DNA of 32,912 nt from contig JACOTA010000013.1 in the NCBI GenBank assembly GCA_016178585.1, positions 67,183 to 100,094 of the forward strand, given 5' to 3'. Source of the stretch: Nitrospirota bacterium (lineage in GTDB: Bacteria; Nitrospirota; Nitrospiria; JACQBW01). Below, in pieces: positions 1 through 8,856 of this stretch. Positions within the stretch are counted from its first letter, which is position 1; every line of letters begins with the position of its first letter. Both the position numbers and the translations under genes were made by a program. The notes beneath the pieces were generated by a model. That model ran no database searches and was not told the origin of the DNA. It saw only the letters and a list, made by a program, of their open reading frames with translations.

Positions 1-1299
1 TAAAATATCCGAAACAATGCGAATCGTGTAAGGGAATTTGCTCTTGTCAGGAAGGACCGCCCGTATCGCGCGCTCCGCCAGAGCGCCATGACCGATTTCC
101 CGCCTTCCCGGACCTCTCATTGCGCGTACTTCGCCAACGCTAAAACCAGGAAAATTATAATGAAGCATGAAGCTCTTCGTCGTCGGCCCTTCCAGGCCGT
201 CAATTCTCTGTTCATCGTCGGAAGTCCCAAGCGTCACAACCGCCAAACTTTGGGTTTCTCCGCGGGTGAAAAGGGCTGACCCATGGGTCCTTGGCAATAC
301 TCCCACTTCGACAGAAATTTTGCGAATGTCGGTTGTTCCACGGCCGTCGGAACGTATCCCTTTTTCAAGAATCCCTTTTCTCACAAGCGCTTTCTCGCAA
401 TCGTGAAAAATCACGTTAATATCCCGCACTCGATCTTCATTTTCCTTTTTGTCCTCAGTTTTAGAAGCTTCCTGAACTTTAGCCAGGATCGAATCCAGGG
501 CCTCCTGCCGGAGACTCTTTTCAGTAATTTGCACAGCTTCCCGAATCTGGTTTAAAACCGCTTTTTCAACTCCGGCTCTTAGTTCTGAATTAATTTCAAC
601 GGAAAGGACTTTCTCTTTTTTCTTCCCGGCTTTTGCCTGAAGCTCTTTTTGAATTTCCAAAATGCTTTGGATTTCCTGATGGGCGCGATTAATTGATTTT
701 AAAACCACCTCCTCAGAAAGTTCCAGGGCACCCCCTTCGACCATCATCACGGCCTCTTTCGTCGCCGCTACAATCATGTTTAATTCGCTTTTATCTGCTT
801 CCGAAGCATCCTGGTTGATGACGATGTCGTCATTCACTCTCCCCACCCGAACGGCCCCCACAGGTTCTGTAAAAGGAATATCTGAAATCAAAAGGGCCGC
901 TGAAGCGCCGATGATTCCGAGAAAATCGGTTGAGGCGCTCTGATCCGCGGATAAGACAGAAGCCACCACATGCACATCCTTATAAAAGAATTGCGGAAAC
1001 AACGGTCTGAGAGGTCTGTCAATCAGGCGGCTATTTAAGATTTCTTTTTCTGAAGCCCTTCCTTCTCTTTTAAAGAAACCTCCCGGGATTTTTCCGGCCG
1101 CGTAGGCTTTTTCCTGATAATCCACCGTGAGAGGAAGAAAATCAATTCCGGGTTTACTTTTTTTCGAAGCTACCACAGTGACCAAAACAACGGTATCTCC
1201 ATATTGGACTTTTACGGCTCCATCGGCAAGTCTTGCCCACACCCCTGTTTCAAGGATCAGCTTCTTGCCGGCCAGCATCATTTCAACTTTATGCACCAT
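1..1299 (-). CDS. pnp: Polynucleotide phosphorylase, N-terminal 433 residues (3' end outside window)
   Basis: PNPase degrades RNA 3' to 5' by phosphorolysis and is a trimeric core of the degradosome. The visible part opens MVHKVEMMLAGKKLILETG and covers the first RNase PH domain (for example RPLRPLFPQFF and NDDIVINQDASEADKSEL), then the all-helical linker. It continues into the second RNase PH domain, whose entry is marked by IRSDGRGTTDIR and GSALFTRGETQSLAVVTLG. The KH and S1 RNA-binding domains lie beyond the left edge; the family is usually about 700 residues. The ATG at 1299-1297 is preceded by a purine-rich AAAGGGAAAAGAG. It is the last visible gene of the rimP-to-pnp operon, downstream of rpsO as in many bacteria. 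The identification is secure; only completeness is unknown. Confidence 0.96.
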   Translation of the reverse strand, partial: MVHKVEMMLAGKKLILETGVWARLADGAVKVQYGDTVVLVTVVASKKSKPGIDFLPLTVDYQEKAYAAGKIPGGFFKREGRASEKEILNSRLIDRPLRPLFPQFFYKDVHVVASVLSADQSASTDFLGIIGASAALLISDIPFTEPVGAVRVGRVNDDIVINQDASEADKSELNMIVAATKEAVMMVEGGALELSEEVVLKSINRAHQEIQSILEIQKELQAKAGKKKEKVLSVEINSELRAGVEKAVLNQIREAVQITEKSLRQEALDSILAKVQEASKTEDKKENEDRVRDINVIFHDCEKALVRKGILEKGIRSDGRGTTDIRKISVEVGVLPRTHGSALFTRGETQSLAVVTLGTSDDEQRIDGLEGPTTKSFMLHYNFPGFSVGEVRAMRGPGRREIGHGALAERAIRAVLPDKSKFPYTIRIVSDIL

Positions 1300-1350
1300 T
1301 CTTTTTCTCTTTTCCCTTTAAAATTCTAAAAACCCTTTATATTCTTAAAG

Positions 1351-1377
1351 CCACCCTTCCGAAAGAGGAAGGTGTGG
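1351..1377 (-). other. Stem-loop in the rpsO-pnp intergenic gap
   Basis: The arms 1351-1360 and 1367-1377 pair over 10 bp with one bulged base around a 6-nt loop. No strong U-run follows on the minus strand, so it is a weak terminator at best. In E. coli the same gap carries a partial terminator and an RNase III site through which PNPase autoregulates. A similar processing role here is inference from position. Confidence 0.5.
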
Positions 1378-1380
1378 ACG

Positions 1381-1647
1381 TTACTTGCGGATTCCTAATT
1401 TCAAAATAATTTGTTGATAACCTTCAAGGTTTGACCGTTTTAAATAATCAAGCATTTTTCTTCTTTGACTCACTAATCGAATCAACCCGCGGCGGGAATG
1501 ATGATCTTTTTTGTGAATTTTAAAATGCTCGGTTAAATAAGTGATCCGGGTGCTTAAAATCGCGATCTGCACTTCCGCAGAACCCGTATCATCCTTGTGA
1601 GTTTGAAACTGGTGAATGACTTCCTGTTTTTGTTCTTTAGCTAACAT
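1381..1647 (-). CDS. rpsO: 30S ribosomal protein S15
   Basis: Primary 16S rRNA-binding protein of the small-subunit platform. The 88-residue product is the usual length. It carries the family signature from about residue 20 ([15 protein letters not shown]) through [15 protein letters not shown] to [13 protein letters not shown]. The helical rRNA-binding residues His, Asp and Ser in KDHHSRRG are intact. It begins 22 nt after truB and precedes pnp by 81 nt, the classic truB-rpsO-pnp order. The ATG has an upstream AGGGGAGTC-like purine stretch in the short gap. Nothing abnormal is seen. Confidence 0.97.
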   Translation of the reverse strand: MLAKEQKQEVIHQFQTHKDDTGSAEVQIAILSTRITYLTEHFKIHKKDHHSRRGLIRLVSQRRKMLDYLKRSNLEGYQQIILKLGIRK

Positions 1648-1669
1648 AAGACTCCCCTAGACTCCTTTC

Positions 1670-2575
1670 TTAATGAATTAAAACCTTTTCTATTTTTACT
1701 TTTTTAAGTTTCTCCCCTTCCAATACTCCGAGGGCGATTAAACTGCCGTTCTGGTTCTTAAGCCTGACCAAACTACCGGACAGAAGAGTTGCACCCTGTT
1801 CAGCGTTTAAAAAAACAGGATTTCCATGGACAGTTTTTTTCTCCCTTTCCTCATCGAGAATAATCGAAGGAAAACCGGCCATGACTTCGTCCATTCCATA
1901 AAATTTCTTATCCAACCGGCCGGTCTCCATCAAACCGGATAAATATTCCAGAGACAAGGCATCCCCAATGAGAAAACTTCCCGAACGGGTTCGCCTTAAT
2001 GCGCGCAAATGCGCCCCAACGCCAATATCGCGCCCTATATCATGACATAGGGTTCTAATATAAGTCCCTTTTGAGCAATGAACTTTAAAGAATATGTCCG
2101 CACCTTCCCTTTTGAGGAATTCTATTTTGTAAATTTTGACCTTCCGCCGGGGGATCTCAACTTCCTCTCCCTTTCTGGCTAATTTGTAGGAAGGAACTCC
2201 CCGAACCTTAATGGCGGAATAGGCAGAAGGAATTTGGGTGATCTCTCCAGTAAACCTGCTAAAACAATTTAAAAGATCTTTGTCCGTCACATGCTCCCAG
2301 GCGGCTTTTTCCAAAACGACTCCTGAAGCATCCTGGGTATCCGTCGTCTCACCCAGCCTCATCACCGCCTCATACTCTTTATCCAGGCCTACTAAATATT
2401 CGACGATTTTTGTGGCCTTCCCGACACAAACCACTAAAACACCGGTCGCATCCGGATCAAGGGTGCCTGCATGTCCGATTTTTTTAACCTTGAGGATTTT
2501 CCGGAGCCTGGCGACCACATCATGGGAAGTCCATCCCGCGGGCTTGTCGATATTTAAAACACCCTCCACCATCAC
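1670..2575 (-). CDS. truB: tRNA pseudouridine(55) synthase
   Basis: Converts U55 in the T-loop of tRNAs to pseudouridine. The N-terminus has the family motifs GVLNIDKPAGWTSHDVV and GHAGTLDPDATGVLVV, where the Asp of TLDPDATG is the catalytic nucleophile (about residue 40). Further conserved blocks are PSAYSAIKVRG and CSKGTYIRTLCHDIG. A C-terminal PUA-like region (SLVRLKNQNGSLIALGVLEG) completes the 300-residue protein. Two starts are possible: GTG at 2575 or ATG at 2572. The stop of the upstream nrnA-like gene (TGA 2574-2572) overlaps both, and the ATG forms a TGATG coupling site. An AAGGAT ribosome-binding site lies 9-13 nt upstream, so either start is workable. Confidence 0.96.
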   Translation of the reverse strand: MMVEGVLNIDKPAGWTSHDVVARLRKILKVKKIGHAGTLDPDATGVLVVCVGKATKIVEYLVGLDKEYEAVMRLGETTDTQDASGVVLEKAAWEHVTDKDLLNCFSRFTGEITQIPSAYSAIKVRGVPSYKLARKGEEVEIPRRKVKIYKIEFLKREGADIFFKVHCSKGTYIRTLCHDIGRDIGVGAHLRALRRTRSGSFLIGDALSLEYLSGLMETGRLDKKFYGMDEVMAGFPSIILDEEREKKTVHGNPVFLNAEQGATLLSGSLVRLKNQNGSLIALGVLEGEKLKKVKIEKVLIH

Positions 2576-3549
2576 AAATGTTTTATCCTTTTTCCAACGG
2601 CTTGAAGAACTTTCTCCTTCACCTCAGACAGGGTTCCCTGAATGGTGCACCCTGCCGCCTTTTTGTGTCCCCCGCCTCCAAACGACTCGGCGATTTCGGA
2701 CACGTCCAGATCTTTCTGTGCCCGTAAACTCACCTTATATTCTTTTGGGTTATTTTCTCTAAAAAGGATCGCCACTTCAACCCCGTTAATAGACCTTGGA
2801 AAACTGATAAAGTTTTCCGTATCCTCTGCCGTCGTTTCTGTTTTCTTAAACATATCACCGGTGACAAAGACGGTTGCGACTTTACCCTCTTTGCTCACTT
2901 CCAGGGTTTCTAAAACCTTTGCCAGGAGGGTGAGACGTCCTTTTGAACTGGTATCAAAAATCCCGCACGCGATGAGATTCACGTCAATCCCTTTTTCCGC
3001 GCATTCAGAAGCTATTTTAAACATTTTGGGAGTCGTATTAGAATAATGAAATGAACCGGTTTCCGTAATAACCGTCGTATAAATCGCGGTTGCGATTTCC
3101 GGCGTGATCGTTCCGTTCATGGCATGGATTAAATCATAAATCATTTCACCCGTAGCGCTGGCTTCACCTTCAATCCAGTTGACGGTGCCAAAGTTCTTAT
3201 TCGTAACATGATGATCGATGTTAATGACCTCAGCGGCCGGATAGTTGATTTTCTCGCCGGGCGCCGGGTTTTTAAAATAACCTGTCCTTGCAATATCTCC
3301 GCAATCACATACGCAAATGACATCAAATCTTTCATCAATCGTCTCAGATTGAAAAATGATGTTTTTTTCGGGTAAAAACTCCAGAAAATAAGGGATGGGG
3401 TCATGGATGACAACCCTGGCATTTTTACCCAGTTGCTTTAAAAATAACGCTAAAGCCAGCGACGAACCGAGTGCGTCTCCTTCAGGATTGCAATGGGTGG
3501 TGACCATAAAATTTTGATATTTCTTAATAATCTGAATCGCCTTATCCAT
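2572..3549 (-). CDS. DHH/DHHA1 phosphoesterase, NrnA-like (nanoRNase / pAp phosphatase)
   Basis: Members degrade 2-5 nt RNA oligomers to mononucleotides, and several also dephosphorylate pAp. The metal-binding DHH domain shows TTHCNPEGDALGSS (with Glu where Asp is common), VCDCGDIARTG, and the name-giving INIDHHVTNKNFG. The C-terminal DHHA1 domain ends with FGGGGHKKAAG, the substrate-binding Gly-rich loop. The start chosen is ATG 3549 (MDKAIQIIKKYQNF), because GGAG lies 6-7 nt upstream and the 325-residue length fits the family. An open frame continues upstream to 3669, but that 40-residue stretch looks like intergenic repeat sequence and not protein. It sits between rbfA and truB as in many firmicute, deltaproteobacterial and Nitrospirota operons. 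Confidence 0.92.
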   Translation of the reverse strand: MDKAIQIIKKYQNFMVTTHCNPEGDALGSSLALALFLKQLGKNARVVIHDPIPYFLEFLPEKNIIFQSETIDERFDVICVCDCGDIARTGYFKNPAPGEKINYPAAEVINIDHHVTNKNFGTVNWIEGEASATGEMIYDLIHAMNGTITPEIATAIYTTVITETGSFHYSNTTPKMFKIASECAEKGIDVNLIACGIFDTSSKGRLTLLAKVLETLEVSKEGKVATVFVTGDMFKKTETTAEDTENFISFPRSINGVEVAILFRENNPKEYKVSLRAQKDLDVSEIAESFGGGGHKKAAGCTIQGTLSEVKEKVLQAVGKRIKHL

Positions 3550-3576
3550 GATTGTCTCCGGAATTTGATTCCTCCT

Positions 3577-3606
3577 ATTATACTCAGGGGCCTTCGAGAA
3601 AATCAC
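3577..3606 (-). promoter_or_regulatory. Candidate internal sigma-70 promoter before the nrnA-like gene
   Basis: A perfect TATAAT on the minus strand (3582-3577) has a weak -35 GTGATT 18 bp upstream (3606-3601). The predicted start would leave a leader of about 20 nt containing the GGAG ribosome-binding site. It could give nrnA-truB-rpsO-pnp a second promoter. Sequence match only. Confidence 0.35.
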
Positions 3607-3686
3607 TCTCATTGCCCCCGAACCCCGCGTTACGCTCGGTCTAACTACGACCATTCCCAAGTCCGTCACAGGCTAAGCCTGTTACT
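3591..3686. repeat. Possible dispersed intergenic element between rbfA and the nrnA-like gene
   Basis: An unusually GC-rich 96-bp stretch separates two tightly packed operon genes. It contains GCG-tta-CGC and a 6-bp inverted repeat ACAGGC/GCCTGT near 3667-3681, plus CCGA/TCGG arms around the first. It has no recognisable domain, though a frame stays open through it. This looks like an inserted small element, but no second copy is visible in this window, so the repeat status is inference. Confidence 0.3.
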
Positions 3687-4034
3687 TCACTTATTTTTAA
3701 TCTGTTCCAACAATTCCAATAAACGCGAAGACGAATCCGCCTCTAATTTAAACACCAACTCCGGTATAAAACGGAGTTGTAACCGGCTTCCCAACTCTTT
3801 CTTGATGAATCCAGCTGCACGAGAGAGACTTTTTAACGATTCTTTCCCCTCAACGCCCATAGAAGGAGAAATGAAAATTTTGGCGTTTTTTAAATCATCC
3901 GTTAAAACAACAGAAGTCACGGTCACAAGCCCGATCCGGGGATCCTTAACTTTTTTTGAGATAATGTCAGCAATTTCCGCCCGAATCTGATCCCCGACCC
4001 GCTCTGCTCTCTTATACGTGTTTCCCTTGTTCAT
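3687..4034 (-). CDS. rbfA: 30S ribosome-binding factor A
   Basis: RbfA binds pre-30S particles and assists 16S rRNA 5'-end maturation, notably in the cold. The 115-residue product carries the KH-like fold signature: RVGDQIRAEIADIISKKVKDPRI at the N-terminus, then VTVTSVVLTDDLKNAKIFIS, AAGFIKKELGSRLQLRFIPEL and the terminal FKLEADSSSRLLELLEQI. Length and motifs are typical. It starts 22 nt after the DUF503 gene and is downstream of infB, its usual neighbour. Confidence 0.95.
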   Translation of the reverse strand: MNKGNTYKRAERVGDQIRAEIADIISKKVKDPRIGLVTVTSVVLTDDLKNAKIFISPSMGVEGKESLKSLSRAAGFIKKELGSRLQLRFIPELVFKLEADSSSRLLELLEQIKNK

Positions 4035-4056
4035 TTTCTCAAAACTTCAAAATCAA

Positions 4057-4338
4057 TTATAAAAGTTCTATTTGAAAATCAATCAGAGAGAGAGAAGGAA
4101 AAGATCTTATGAAATTAAGAACGCTGTCAATGACCTGATTAATGAACTTTTTTTCATTCCCTATACAGACAATTCCAAGAACTGCTTTTTGCCACAAGTT
4201 ATTATCTCCGATTTCAGCTATAGCGACGTTAAATTTGTTTCTGGTCCGTTCCATCACGCTTTTTATAACCTGTCTTTTATCCTTTAAAGATTGACTCCCT
4301 GGTATATGAATGCTGACGCTTAAAATTCCTATAATCAT
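4057..4338 (-). CDS. DUF503 (YlxP-like) family protein
   Basis: This 93-residue protein begins MIIGILSVSIHIPGSQSLKDKR, the hallmark of DUF503. The family is found in nus-infB-rbfA operons (ylxP in Bacillus) and has a ferredoxin-like fold. Its function is not firmly established, though a role alongside RbfA in ribosome assembly has been suggested from context. Other conserved points are the RTRNKFNVAIAEIGDNNLWQ stretch and the central hydrophobic strand AVLGIVCIGN. It lies 9 nt after infB and 22 nt before rbfA, so it is certainly cotranscribed. Only the molecular role is uncertain. Confidence 0.88.
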   Translation of the reverse strand: MIIGILSVSIHIPGSQSLKDKRQVIKSVMERTRNKFNVAIAEIGDNNLWQKAVLGIVCIGNEKKFINQVIDSVLNFIRSFPSLSLIDFQIELL

Positions 4339-4347
4339 TTAATCCCA

Positions 4348-6846
4348 TTAATCAAGCTTTCCCGCAACCTTATCAATCGTATACGCTTCGATCACATCGC
4401 CGGGCTTAAGGTCATTATAATTTTCAATGCCGATTCCGCATTCATACCCCGTTTGCACATCCTTCACGTCGTCTTTGAACCTTCTTAAAGAACCGAGTTT
4501 GCCATCATAAATAACGATATTATCGCGGATCAAACGGACGCCCACGGCAGACCGGGTAATGACCCCTTCGACCACATAACACCCGGCAATGGTTCCCATT
4601 TTCGGCACCGAAAAGGTTTGCCTCACTTCGGCCCTTCCGAGAATCCTTTCCTTCAGGGTTGGTTCAAGCAGTCCTTCCATTGCGGCTTTAACATCTGCCA
4701 CGGCGTTATAGATGATATTATAAAAGCGAATATCGACCTTTTCTCTTTCAGCCAGCTGGGAGCCCTTTGATTCAGCCGTTACATTAAAACCAATAATGAT
4801 GGCATTACTCGCGGAAGCGAGCAAGACATCGCTTTCGTTAATTCCACCCACGCCGCTATGAATCACAACCACCTTAACCGCAGGTGTGATTAACTTATTT
4901 AAAGATTCCCTTAAAGCTTCTACAGAACCCTGCACATCCCCTTTGATCACGAGTTTTAATTCTTTAACTTCACCGTCTTTGATTTGAGCGAACAGCTCGT
5001 CCAGAGTCACTTTTTTTGTCAGGTTCATCTCTACCACCCGTTGCTTCAAAGCTCTTGAGGAAGCGATCTCTCTGGCGACTTTTTCTTCTTTAACGACGAA
5101 AAAAGAATCGCCGGCATGAGGAACCCCGTCAAGCCCGATCACCGCGACAGGACAGGATGGACCCGACTCTTTCACCTGCTGTCCCCGGTCGTTAATCAAT
5201 GCCCGAATTTTTCCTGAGTAAATTCCCGTTACAAAAAAGTCTCCGATCTGAATCTTCCCTTCAGAAATTAAAACCGTAGCGACAGGACCTCTGCCCTTGT
5301 CGAGTTTGGCCTCAACAATCGTGCCTTTTCCTAACTTATTCGGGTCAGTTTTTAACTCGAGGACTTCAGCCTGGAGAAGAATCATTTCAAGCAAGGTGTC
5401 TATCCCGATTTTCTTTTTAGCGGAAACCTCAACAAAAATCGTTTGACCTCCCCATGCTTCGGATATCAACTGATATTCTGAAAGGCTGTTCTTAATCTTA
5501 TCCACATTTGCTTCAGGCTTGTCAATTTTATTAATAGCCACAATAATGGGAACATTGGCGGCTTTTGCATGATTAATGGCTTCAATCGTCTGAGGCATTA
5601 CGCCATCATCGGCCGCGACCACCAAAATGACAATATCGGTGACCCTGGCGCCCCTTGCCCTCATGGCCGTAAAAGCTTCATGTCCCGGTGTGTCCAGGAA
5701 ACAAATTTTCTTCTCCCCGACGTTTACCACATACGCGCCAATATGCTGGGTAATTCCCCCGGCTTCCGAATCGGTCACCTTGGATTGCCTGATGGCATCT
5801 AATAAAGACGTTTTACCATGGTCCACATGACCCATGATCGTCACGACCGGGGGCCGCGGCTGTAAATTTTCCGCCTTATCCTCTTGAAAATCGATTATTT
5901 CTTCTTCTGTTTTATCAAGAACAACTTCAATCTTAATTCCAACCCCTTCGGCGATCAAAGAAGCCGCATCCAGGTTAATGGGTTGATTGAGAGTGGAAAT
6001 CGCCCCCATTTCCATTAATTTTGAAATAAGCGTTCCGCTCTTAATTCCTGTTAATTCCGCGAATTCTTTAACGGTTGTTCCCTCGATCAGTTTAATCACT
6101 TTTTTTCTCGGTTTTGTTATATCAATGACAGGGGCGGGCGAGTGAACTCTTCGTCCCGCTTTTCGATCATCCCTCTTGTGAATCGGTTTGAAATCTTGCC
6201 AGTCACGGGTCTCTGAAGGAACCTGGGTGAGGGTCGCGTCCTTTTCCTTCGATTTCTTGACCTTCTTGAATTTGTCTTTGAATTTAGCAAGGCTTTCTTT
6301 TTGGAGCAACAATTCTTCTTCGACCGTTTTCTTTTTCTGTTTTTCATCCGTTTTTTCAGCGGCGGGAGATAGAGGTTTTCCCGTCAACGCGTCGGCGGCC
6401 GGGGGAACCGCGCCTTTTTCCTGGTGTGAAATTTCATCGCTTTTCGGCCCGCGGAGAATTTCAGGGGGTCTTACATCGGAGGTTTCCTGCGGTAAAATCG
6501 ATGAGTTCAAATCTTCTAATGCCGGTAAAGGGGCTGAAACCGGGGGTTCAATTACTTCTTCAACTTTGGCCTTTTTCTTTAAGAGCATCCTCGGTTTCTT
6601 TTCAACCGGTTTCTCTTCAACGATTTTTTGGCCCGATGGTTTTTGTTTTTCTTTGCTTGGTTTTATCGCGGAACCTGATTTTTTGGCAGTCTCCTTTTTT
6701 CCGGTTACTTTTTTGGTAATGAGATCGATATCTCCAGCTTCAATCGAACTCATATGATTGGTTGCCTTGATCTCTAAATCGTGAAGCACCGTTAAAAGAT
6801 CTTTACTCCCTATGCCTAATTTTTTAGCTAACTCAAAAACTCTCAT
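4348..6846 (-). CDS. infB: Translation initiation factor IF-2
   Basis: GTPase that delivers initiator fMet-tRNA to the 30S subunit and promotes subunit joining. The 832-residue protein starts with the small IF2_N domain ([18 protein letters not shown]). A long charged, Lys/Glu/Pro-rich linker follows (about 60-250), and a second IF2_N-like motif is at [23 protein letters not shown]. The GTPase domain begins near residue 335: G1 GHVDHGKTS, switch [11 protein letters not shown]3 DTPGHEAF, G4 NKIDK and G5 SAKKKIGI. Domains II to IV end in [20 protein letters not shown], the C2 tRNA-binding domain. It starts 41 nt after nusA, with no ylxR or ylxQ between them. Confidence 0.97.
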   Translation of the reverse strand: MRVFELAKKLGIGSKDLLTVLHDLEIKATNHMSSIEAGDIDLITKKVTGKKETAKKSGSAIKPSKEKQKPSGQKIVEEKPVEKKPRMLLKKKAKVEEVIEPPVSAPLPALEDLNSSILPQETSDVRPPEILRGPKSDEISHQEKGAVPPAADALTGKPLSPAAEKTDEKQKKKTVEEELLLQKESLAKFKDKFKKVKKSKEKDATLTQVPSETRDWQDFKPIHKRDDRKAGRRVHSPAPVIDITKPRKKVIKLIEGTTVKEFAELTGIKSGTLISKLMEMGAISTLNQPINLDAASLIAEGVGIKIEVVLDKTEEEIIDFQEDKAENLQPRPPVVTIMGHVDHGKTSLLDAIRQSKVTDSEAGGITQHIGAYVVNVGEKKICFLDTPGHEAFTAMRARGARVTDIVILVVAADDGVMPQTIEAINHAKAANVPIIVAINKIDKPEANVDKIKNSLSEYQLISEAWGGQTIFVEVSAKKKIGIDTLLEMILLQAEVLELKTDPNKLGKGTIVEAKLDKGRGPVATVLISEGKIQIGDFFVTGIYSGKIRALINDRGQQVKESGPSCPVAVIGLDGVPHAGDSFFVVKEEKVAREIASSRALKQRVVEMNLTKKVTLDELFAQIKDGEVKELKLVIKGDVQGSVEALRESLNKLITPAVKVVVIHSGVGGINESDVLLASASNAIIIGFNVTAESKGSQLAEREKVDIRFYNIIYNAVADVKAAMEGLLEPTLKERILGRAEVRQTFSVPKMGTIAGCYVVEGVITRSAVGVRLIRDNIVIYDGKLGSLRRFKDDVKDVQTGYECGIGIENYNDLKPGDVIEAYTIDKVAGKLD

Positions 6847-6887
6847 GCCTGATTTTCCAAAAATCCCTTAAAAGCGAGGTTTCTCTC

Positions 6888-8222
6888 TTACGTCGTACTC
6901 TGCTTGATTCTTAAAATATCAATAGCCGACTCTATAATTTTTTTTGCGGTTTTTTCCCCAATTAACGGGATATCGCTTAATTGAGTTTCTGTGGCCCCGG
7001 CAATTTTTTCTAACGTATCGAAACCATGCTCTTTTAAAGCTTCTTCCAGTTTTTCACCCACGCCGGGCAGATCAGATATTCTGGGCAAAACATTCTGGGA
7101 AAGGGAGAGTTGTTCCTTGAGTTCCTGAGCCTTGTGTTCCTGTGCGAACGCAAGAGAAACCTCTTTTTCTCTCTCTTTCGAGCGCTCTTTTTCATATTCG
7201 CTCTCGTTAATGATATCAATCTTCCAATCCGTCAGCTTGGAAGCCAGCCTGACGTTCTGGCCTTTCTTCCCGATTGCCAGAGAAAGCTGCTGATCCGCTA
7301 CAACAACGATCGCGGACTTTTCCTTTTCGTTAATTCCGACTTTTTCGACAATTGCGGGACTCAAGGCTTCACCGATAAAAGTCCGCGGATCTTCCGTCCA
7401 GGTAATGATATCTATTTTCTCGCCTCTCAATTCTCTTACGACGGACTGCACACGGGACCCTTTTACCCCGACACAGGCGCCGACCGGATCAACGGCCGGG
7501 TCTTTTGAGGAAACCGCTATTTTAGTCCGATCTCCCGCTTCCCTTACCACAGCCTTAATTTCAACAATTCCTTCGGCGATCTCGGGAACCTCCGACCCAA
7601 ACATCTTTGCGACAAAAGCCGGGGTGCTTCTTGACAAAATAACCTGAGGGCCTTTTGAAGAGCTTCTCACTTCGAGCAGATAGGCCCGTATCCGATCTCC
7701 GCGATGAAAATTCTCACGGGGCATTTGTTCCTGTCTCGGCAAGGAAGCCTCCGTTTTTCCAATCTCCACGATATAGTTGCGCCGTTCCTGCCCTAAAATC
7801 GTCCCGGTAACGATTTCACCGACCCGGCCGCCATATTCCTTTTGAACCGCGTCCCATTCGGCCTCTCTGACTTTTTGAAAGATAACCTGCTTGGCGGCCT
7901 GAGCGGCAATACGTCCAAAATCTTCCATCTCGAGAAGAAACCCGATTTCATCTCCAAATTCAGCCCCTTCATCAACCTTTTTCGCTTCTTCGAGCGAGAT
8001 TTCAGTCTTGGGGTTTATGACGTCTTCAACAATTTTCTTAAGTGAGACCATTTCAATCTCACCCGTTTCCGGATCCAGTTTGACCTGCACGTTTTCGGAA
8101 GAACCGAATTTCTTTTTGGCGGCGGACATTAAAGCCAATTCCACGGCTTTTATAATCCTTTCTCCCGGTATACCTTTATCTCTTTCAATTTGTTGAATGA
8201 CTGAAAGTAATTCTCGATTCAT
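6888..8222 (-). CDS. nusA: Transcription termination/antitermination factor NusA
   Basis: NusA binds RNA polymerase and modulates pausing, intrinsic termination and antitermination. The 444-residue product has the N-terminal polymerase-binding domain (MNRELLSVIQQIERDKGI), an S1 domain (GEIVTGTILGQERRNYIVEIG) and two KH domains (DPVGACVGVKGSRVQSVVREL and VADQQLSLAIGKKGQNVRLA). It ends in a helix-hairpin-helix-type domain (ISDLPGVGEKLEEALKEHG and LSDIPLIGEKTAKKI). ATG 8222 is preceded by AAAAGGGG at good spacing. It is cotranscribed with rimP upstream and infB downstream, and NusA is a candidate regulator of the leader terminator before rimP. Confidence 0.97.
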   Translation of the reverse strand: MNRELLSVIQQIERDKGIPGERIIKAVELALMSAAKKKFGSSENVQVKLDPETGEIEMVSLKKIVEDVINPKTEISLEEAKKVDEGAEFGDEIGFLLEMEDFGRIAAQAAKQVIFQKVREAEWDAVQKEYGGRVGEIVTGTILGQERRNYIVEIGKTEASLPRQEQMPRENFHRGDRIRAYLLEVRSSSKGPQVILSRSTPAFVAKMFGSEVPEIAEGIVEIKAVVREAGDRTKIAVSSKDPAVDPVGACVGVKGSRVQSVVRELRGEKIDIITWTEDPRTFIGEALSPAIVEKVGINEKEKSAIVVVADQQLSLAIGKKGQNVRLASKLTDWKIDIINESEYEKERSKEREKEVSLAFAQEHKAQELKEQLSLSQNVLPRISDLPGVGEKLEEALKEHGFDTLEKIAGATETQLSDIPLIGEKTAKKIIESAIDILRIKQSTT

Positions 8223-8237
8223 TTTTTCCCCTTTTAC

Positions 8238-8261
8238 CCTGACCCGTTATCAACGGCCAGG
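8238..8261 (-). other. Hairpin in the rimP-nusA gap
   Basis: On the minus strand CCGTT and AACGG pair around a 3-nt loop, with an outer CCTG/CAGG stem separated by small bulges. No U-run follows. It could be a processing or stability element between rimP and nusA. Confidence 0.35.
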
Positions 8262-8287
8262 TCTTTCAGTACTCTATTGCTTCAGTC

Positions 8288-8758
8288 CTACCACTCGACT
8301 TCGAGGTTTGCTGCTGCAATATCTTTAAATAAAACCGTTATTTTTTCTTCCTTTTTGCCCTCGATTAAAACCTCAATTGTCCCATTTTCCTGCACTGAAA
8401 TCAACCGTCCCACAAAAACTGCCTGGGGATTGATTCGGGGAACGGTTCTTATTCGAACCAATTTTTCCACCGCCTTCTGAAAATCTTCCGGGTTTTTTAA
8501 CGGGCGGTCAAGACCAGGAGAAGATACTTCAAGAACATAAGAATGGTCAATGATATTGTAAACATCCAGCGCCGGCGCGATATTTCTGCTTGCCTTCTCA
8601 CACTCTTCCAGGGTCACCCCCCCCGGCTTATCTATCGTCACTCTCAATATCCCCTTTCGGGCATTCCCAAGGTATTCGAGATCAACCAATTCCAGATTGA
8701 GTGAGTTTAAGATCGAAATAATGGAGTTTTTTATCTGGGAAAGCTGATCCTGCATCAT
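8288..8758 (-). CDS. rimP: Ribosome maturation factor RimP
   Basis: RimP assists 30S assembly. Conserved blocks are LNLELVDLEYLGNARKGILR and the VTLEECEKASRNIAPALD segment. They are followed by YVLEVSSPGLDRPLKNPEDF, the strongest family signature, and by the C-terminal SH3-like barrel (VFVGRLISVQENGTIEVLI to ILFKDIAAANLEVEW-like end). I place the start at the paired ATG codons at 8758/8755 (MMQDQLSQIKN). The open frame extends to 8827, but that part reads through the terminator hairpin and resembles no RimP. The ribosome-binding site is weak (AAAGAA). It is the first gene of the nus operon, about 65 nt before nusA. Confidence 0.93.
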   Translation of the reverse strand: MMQDQLSQIKNSIISILNSLNLELVDLEYLGNARKGILRVTIDKPGGVTLEECEKASRNIAPALDVYNIIDHSYVLEVSSPGLDRPLKNPEDFQKAVEKLVRIRTVPRINPQAVFVGRLISVQENGTIEVLIEGKKEEKITVLFKDIAAANLEVEW

Positions 8759-8793
8759 AGAAAATTCTTTGTTGGAACCCCAGGATTTTAAAC

Positions 8794-8824
8794 AAAAAAA
8801 GTGGGCAGAAGACAAGCCCACTTT
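8794..8824 (-). terminator. Intrinsic terminator between dat and rimP, possible leader attenuator
   Basis: The arms 8798-8806 and 8816-8824 form a perfect 9-bp stem with a 9-nt loop. Read on the minus strand, it is followed at once by further Us (total run of about seven, then GUUU). It lies 80-110 nt after the dat stop and only about 35 nt before the rimP start, so a promoter downstream of it would have almost no room. It may terminate dat, regulate the nus operon, or both. Confidence 0.8.
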
Positions 8825-8856
8825 CAAAAAAACCCCCTACAACGAGTGATATTTGT

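Noticed and set aside
2238-2762. 174-codon plus-strand frame opposite truB and the nrnA-like gene
   Set aside because: It lies wholly antisense to two genes with clear family motifs and its own translation shows no recognisable domain.
3550-3669. N-terminal extension of the nrnA-like gene by 40 residues
   Set aside because: Homologues start near MDKAIQII; the extension covers the GC-rich inverted-repeat insert and a better ribosome-binding site precedes ATG 3549.
3493-3990. 165-codon plus-strand frame spanning the rbfA/nrnA-like junction
   Set aside because: Antisense to rbfA and nrnA-like sequences, with no homology I can recognise.
8759-8827. N-terminal extension of rimP by 23 residues
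   Set aside because: The extension is the terminator hairpin translated; RimP homology starts after the double ATG.
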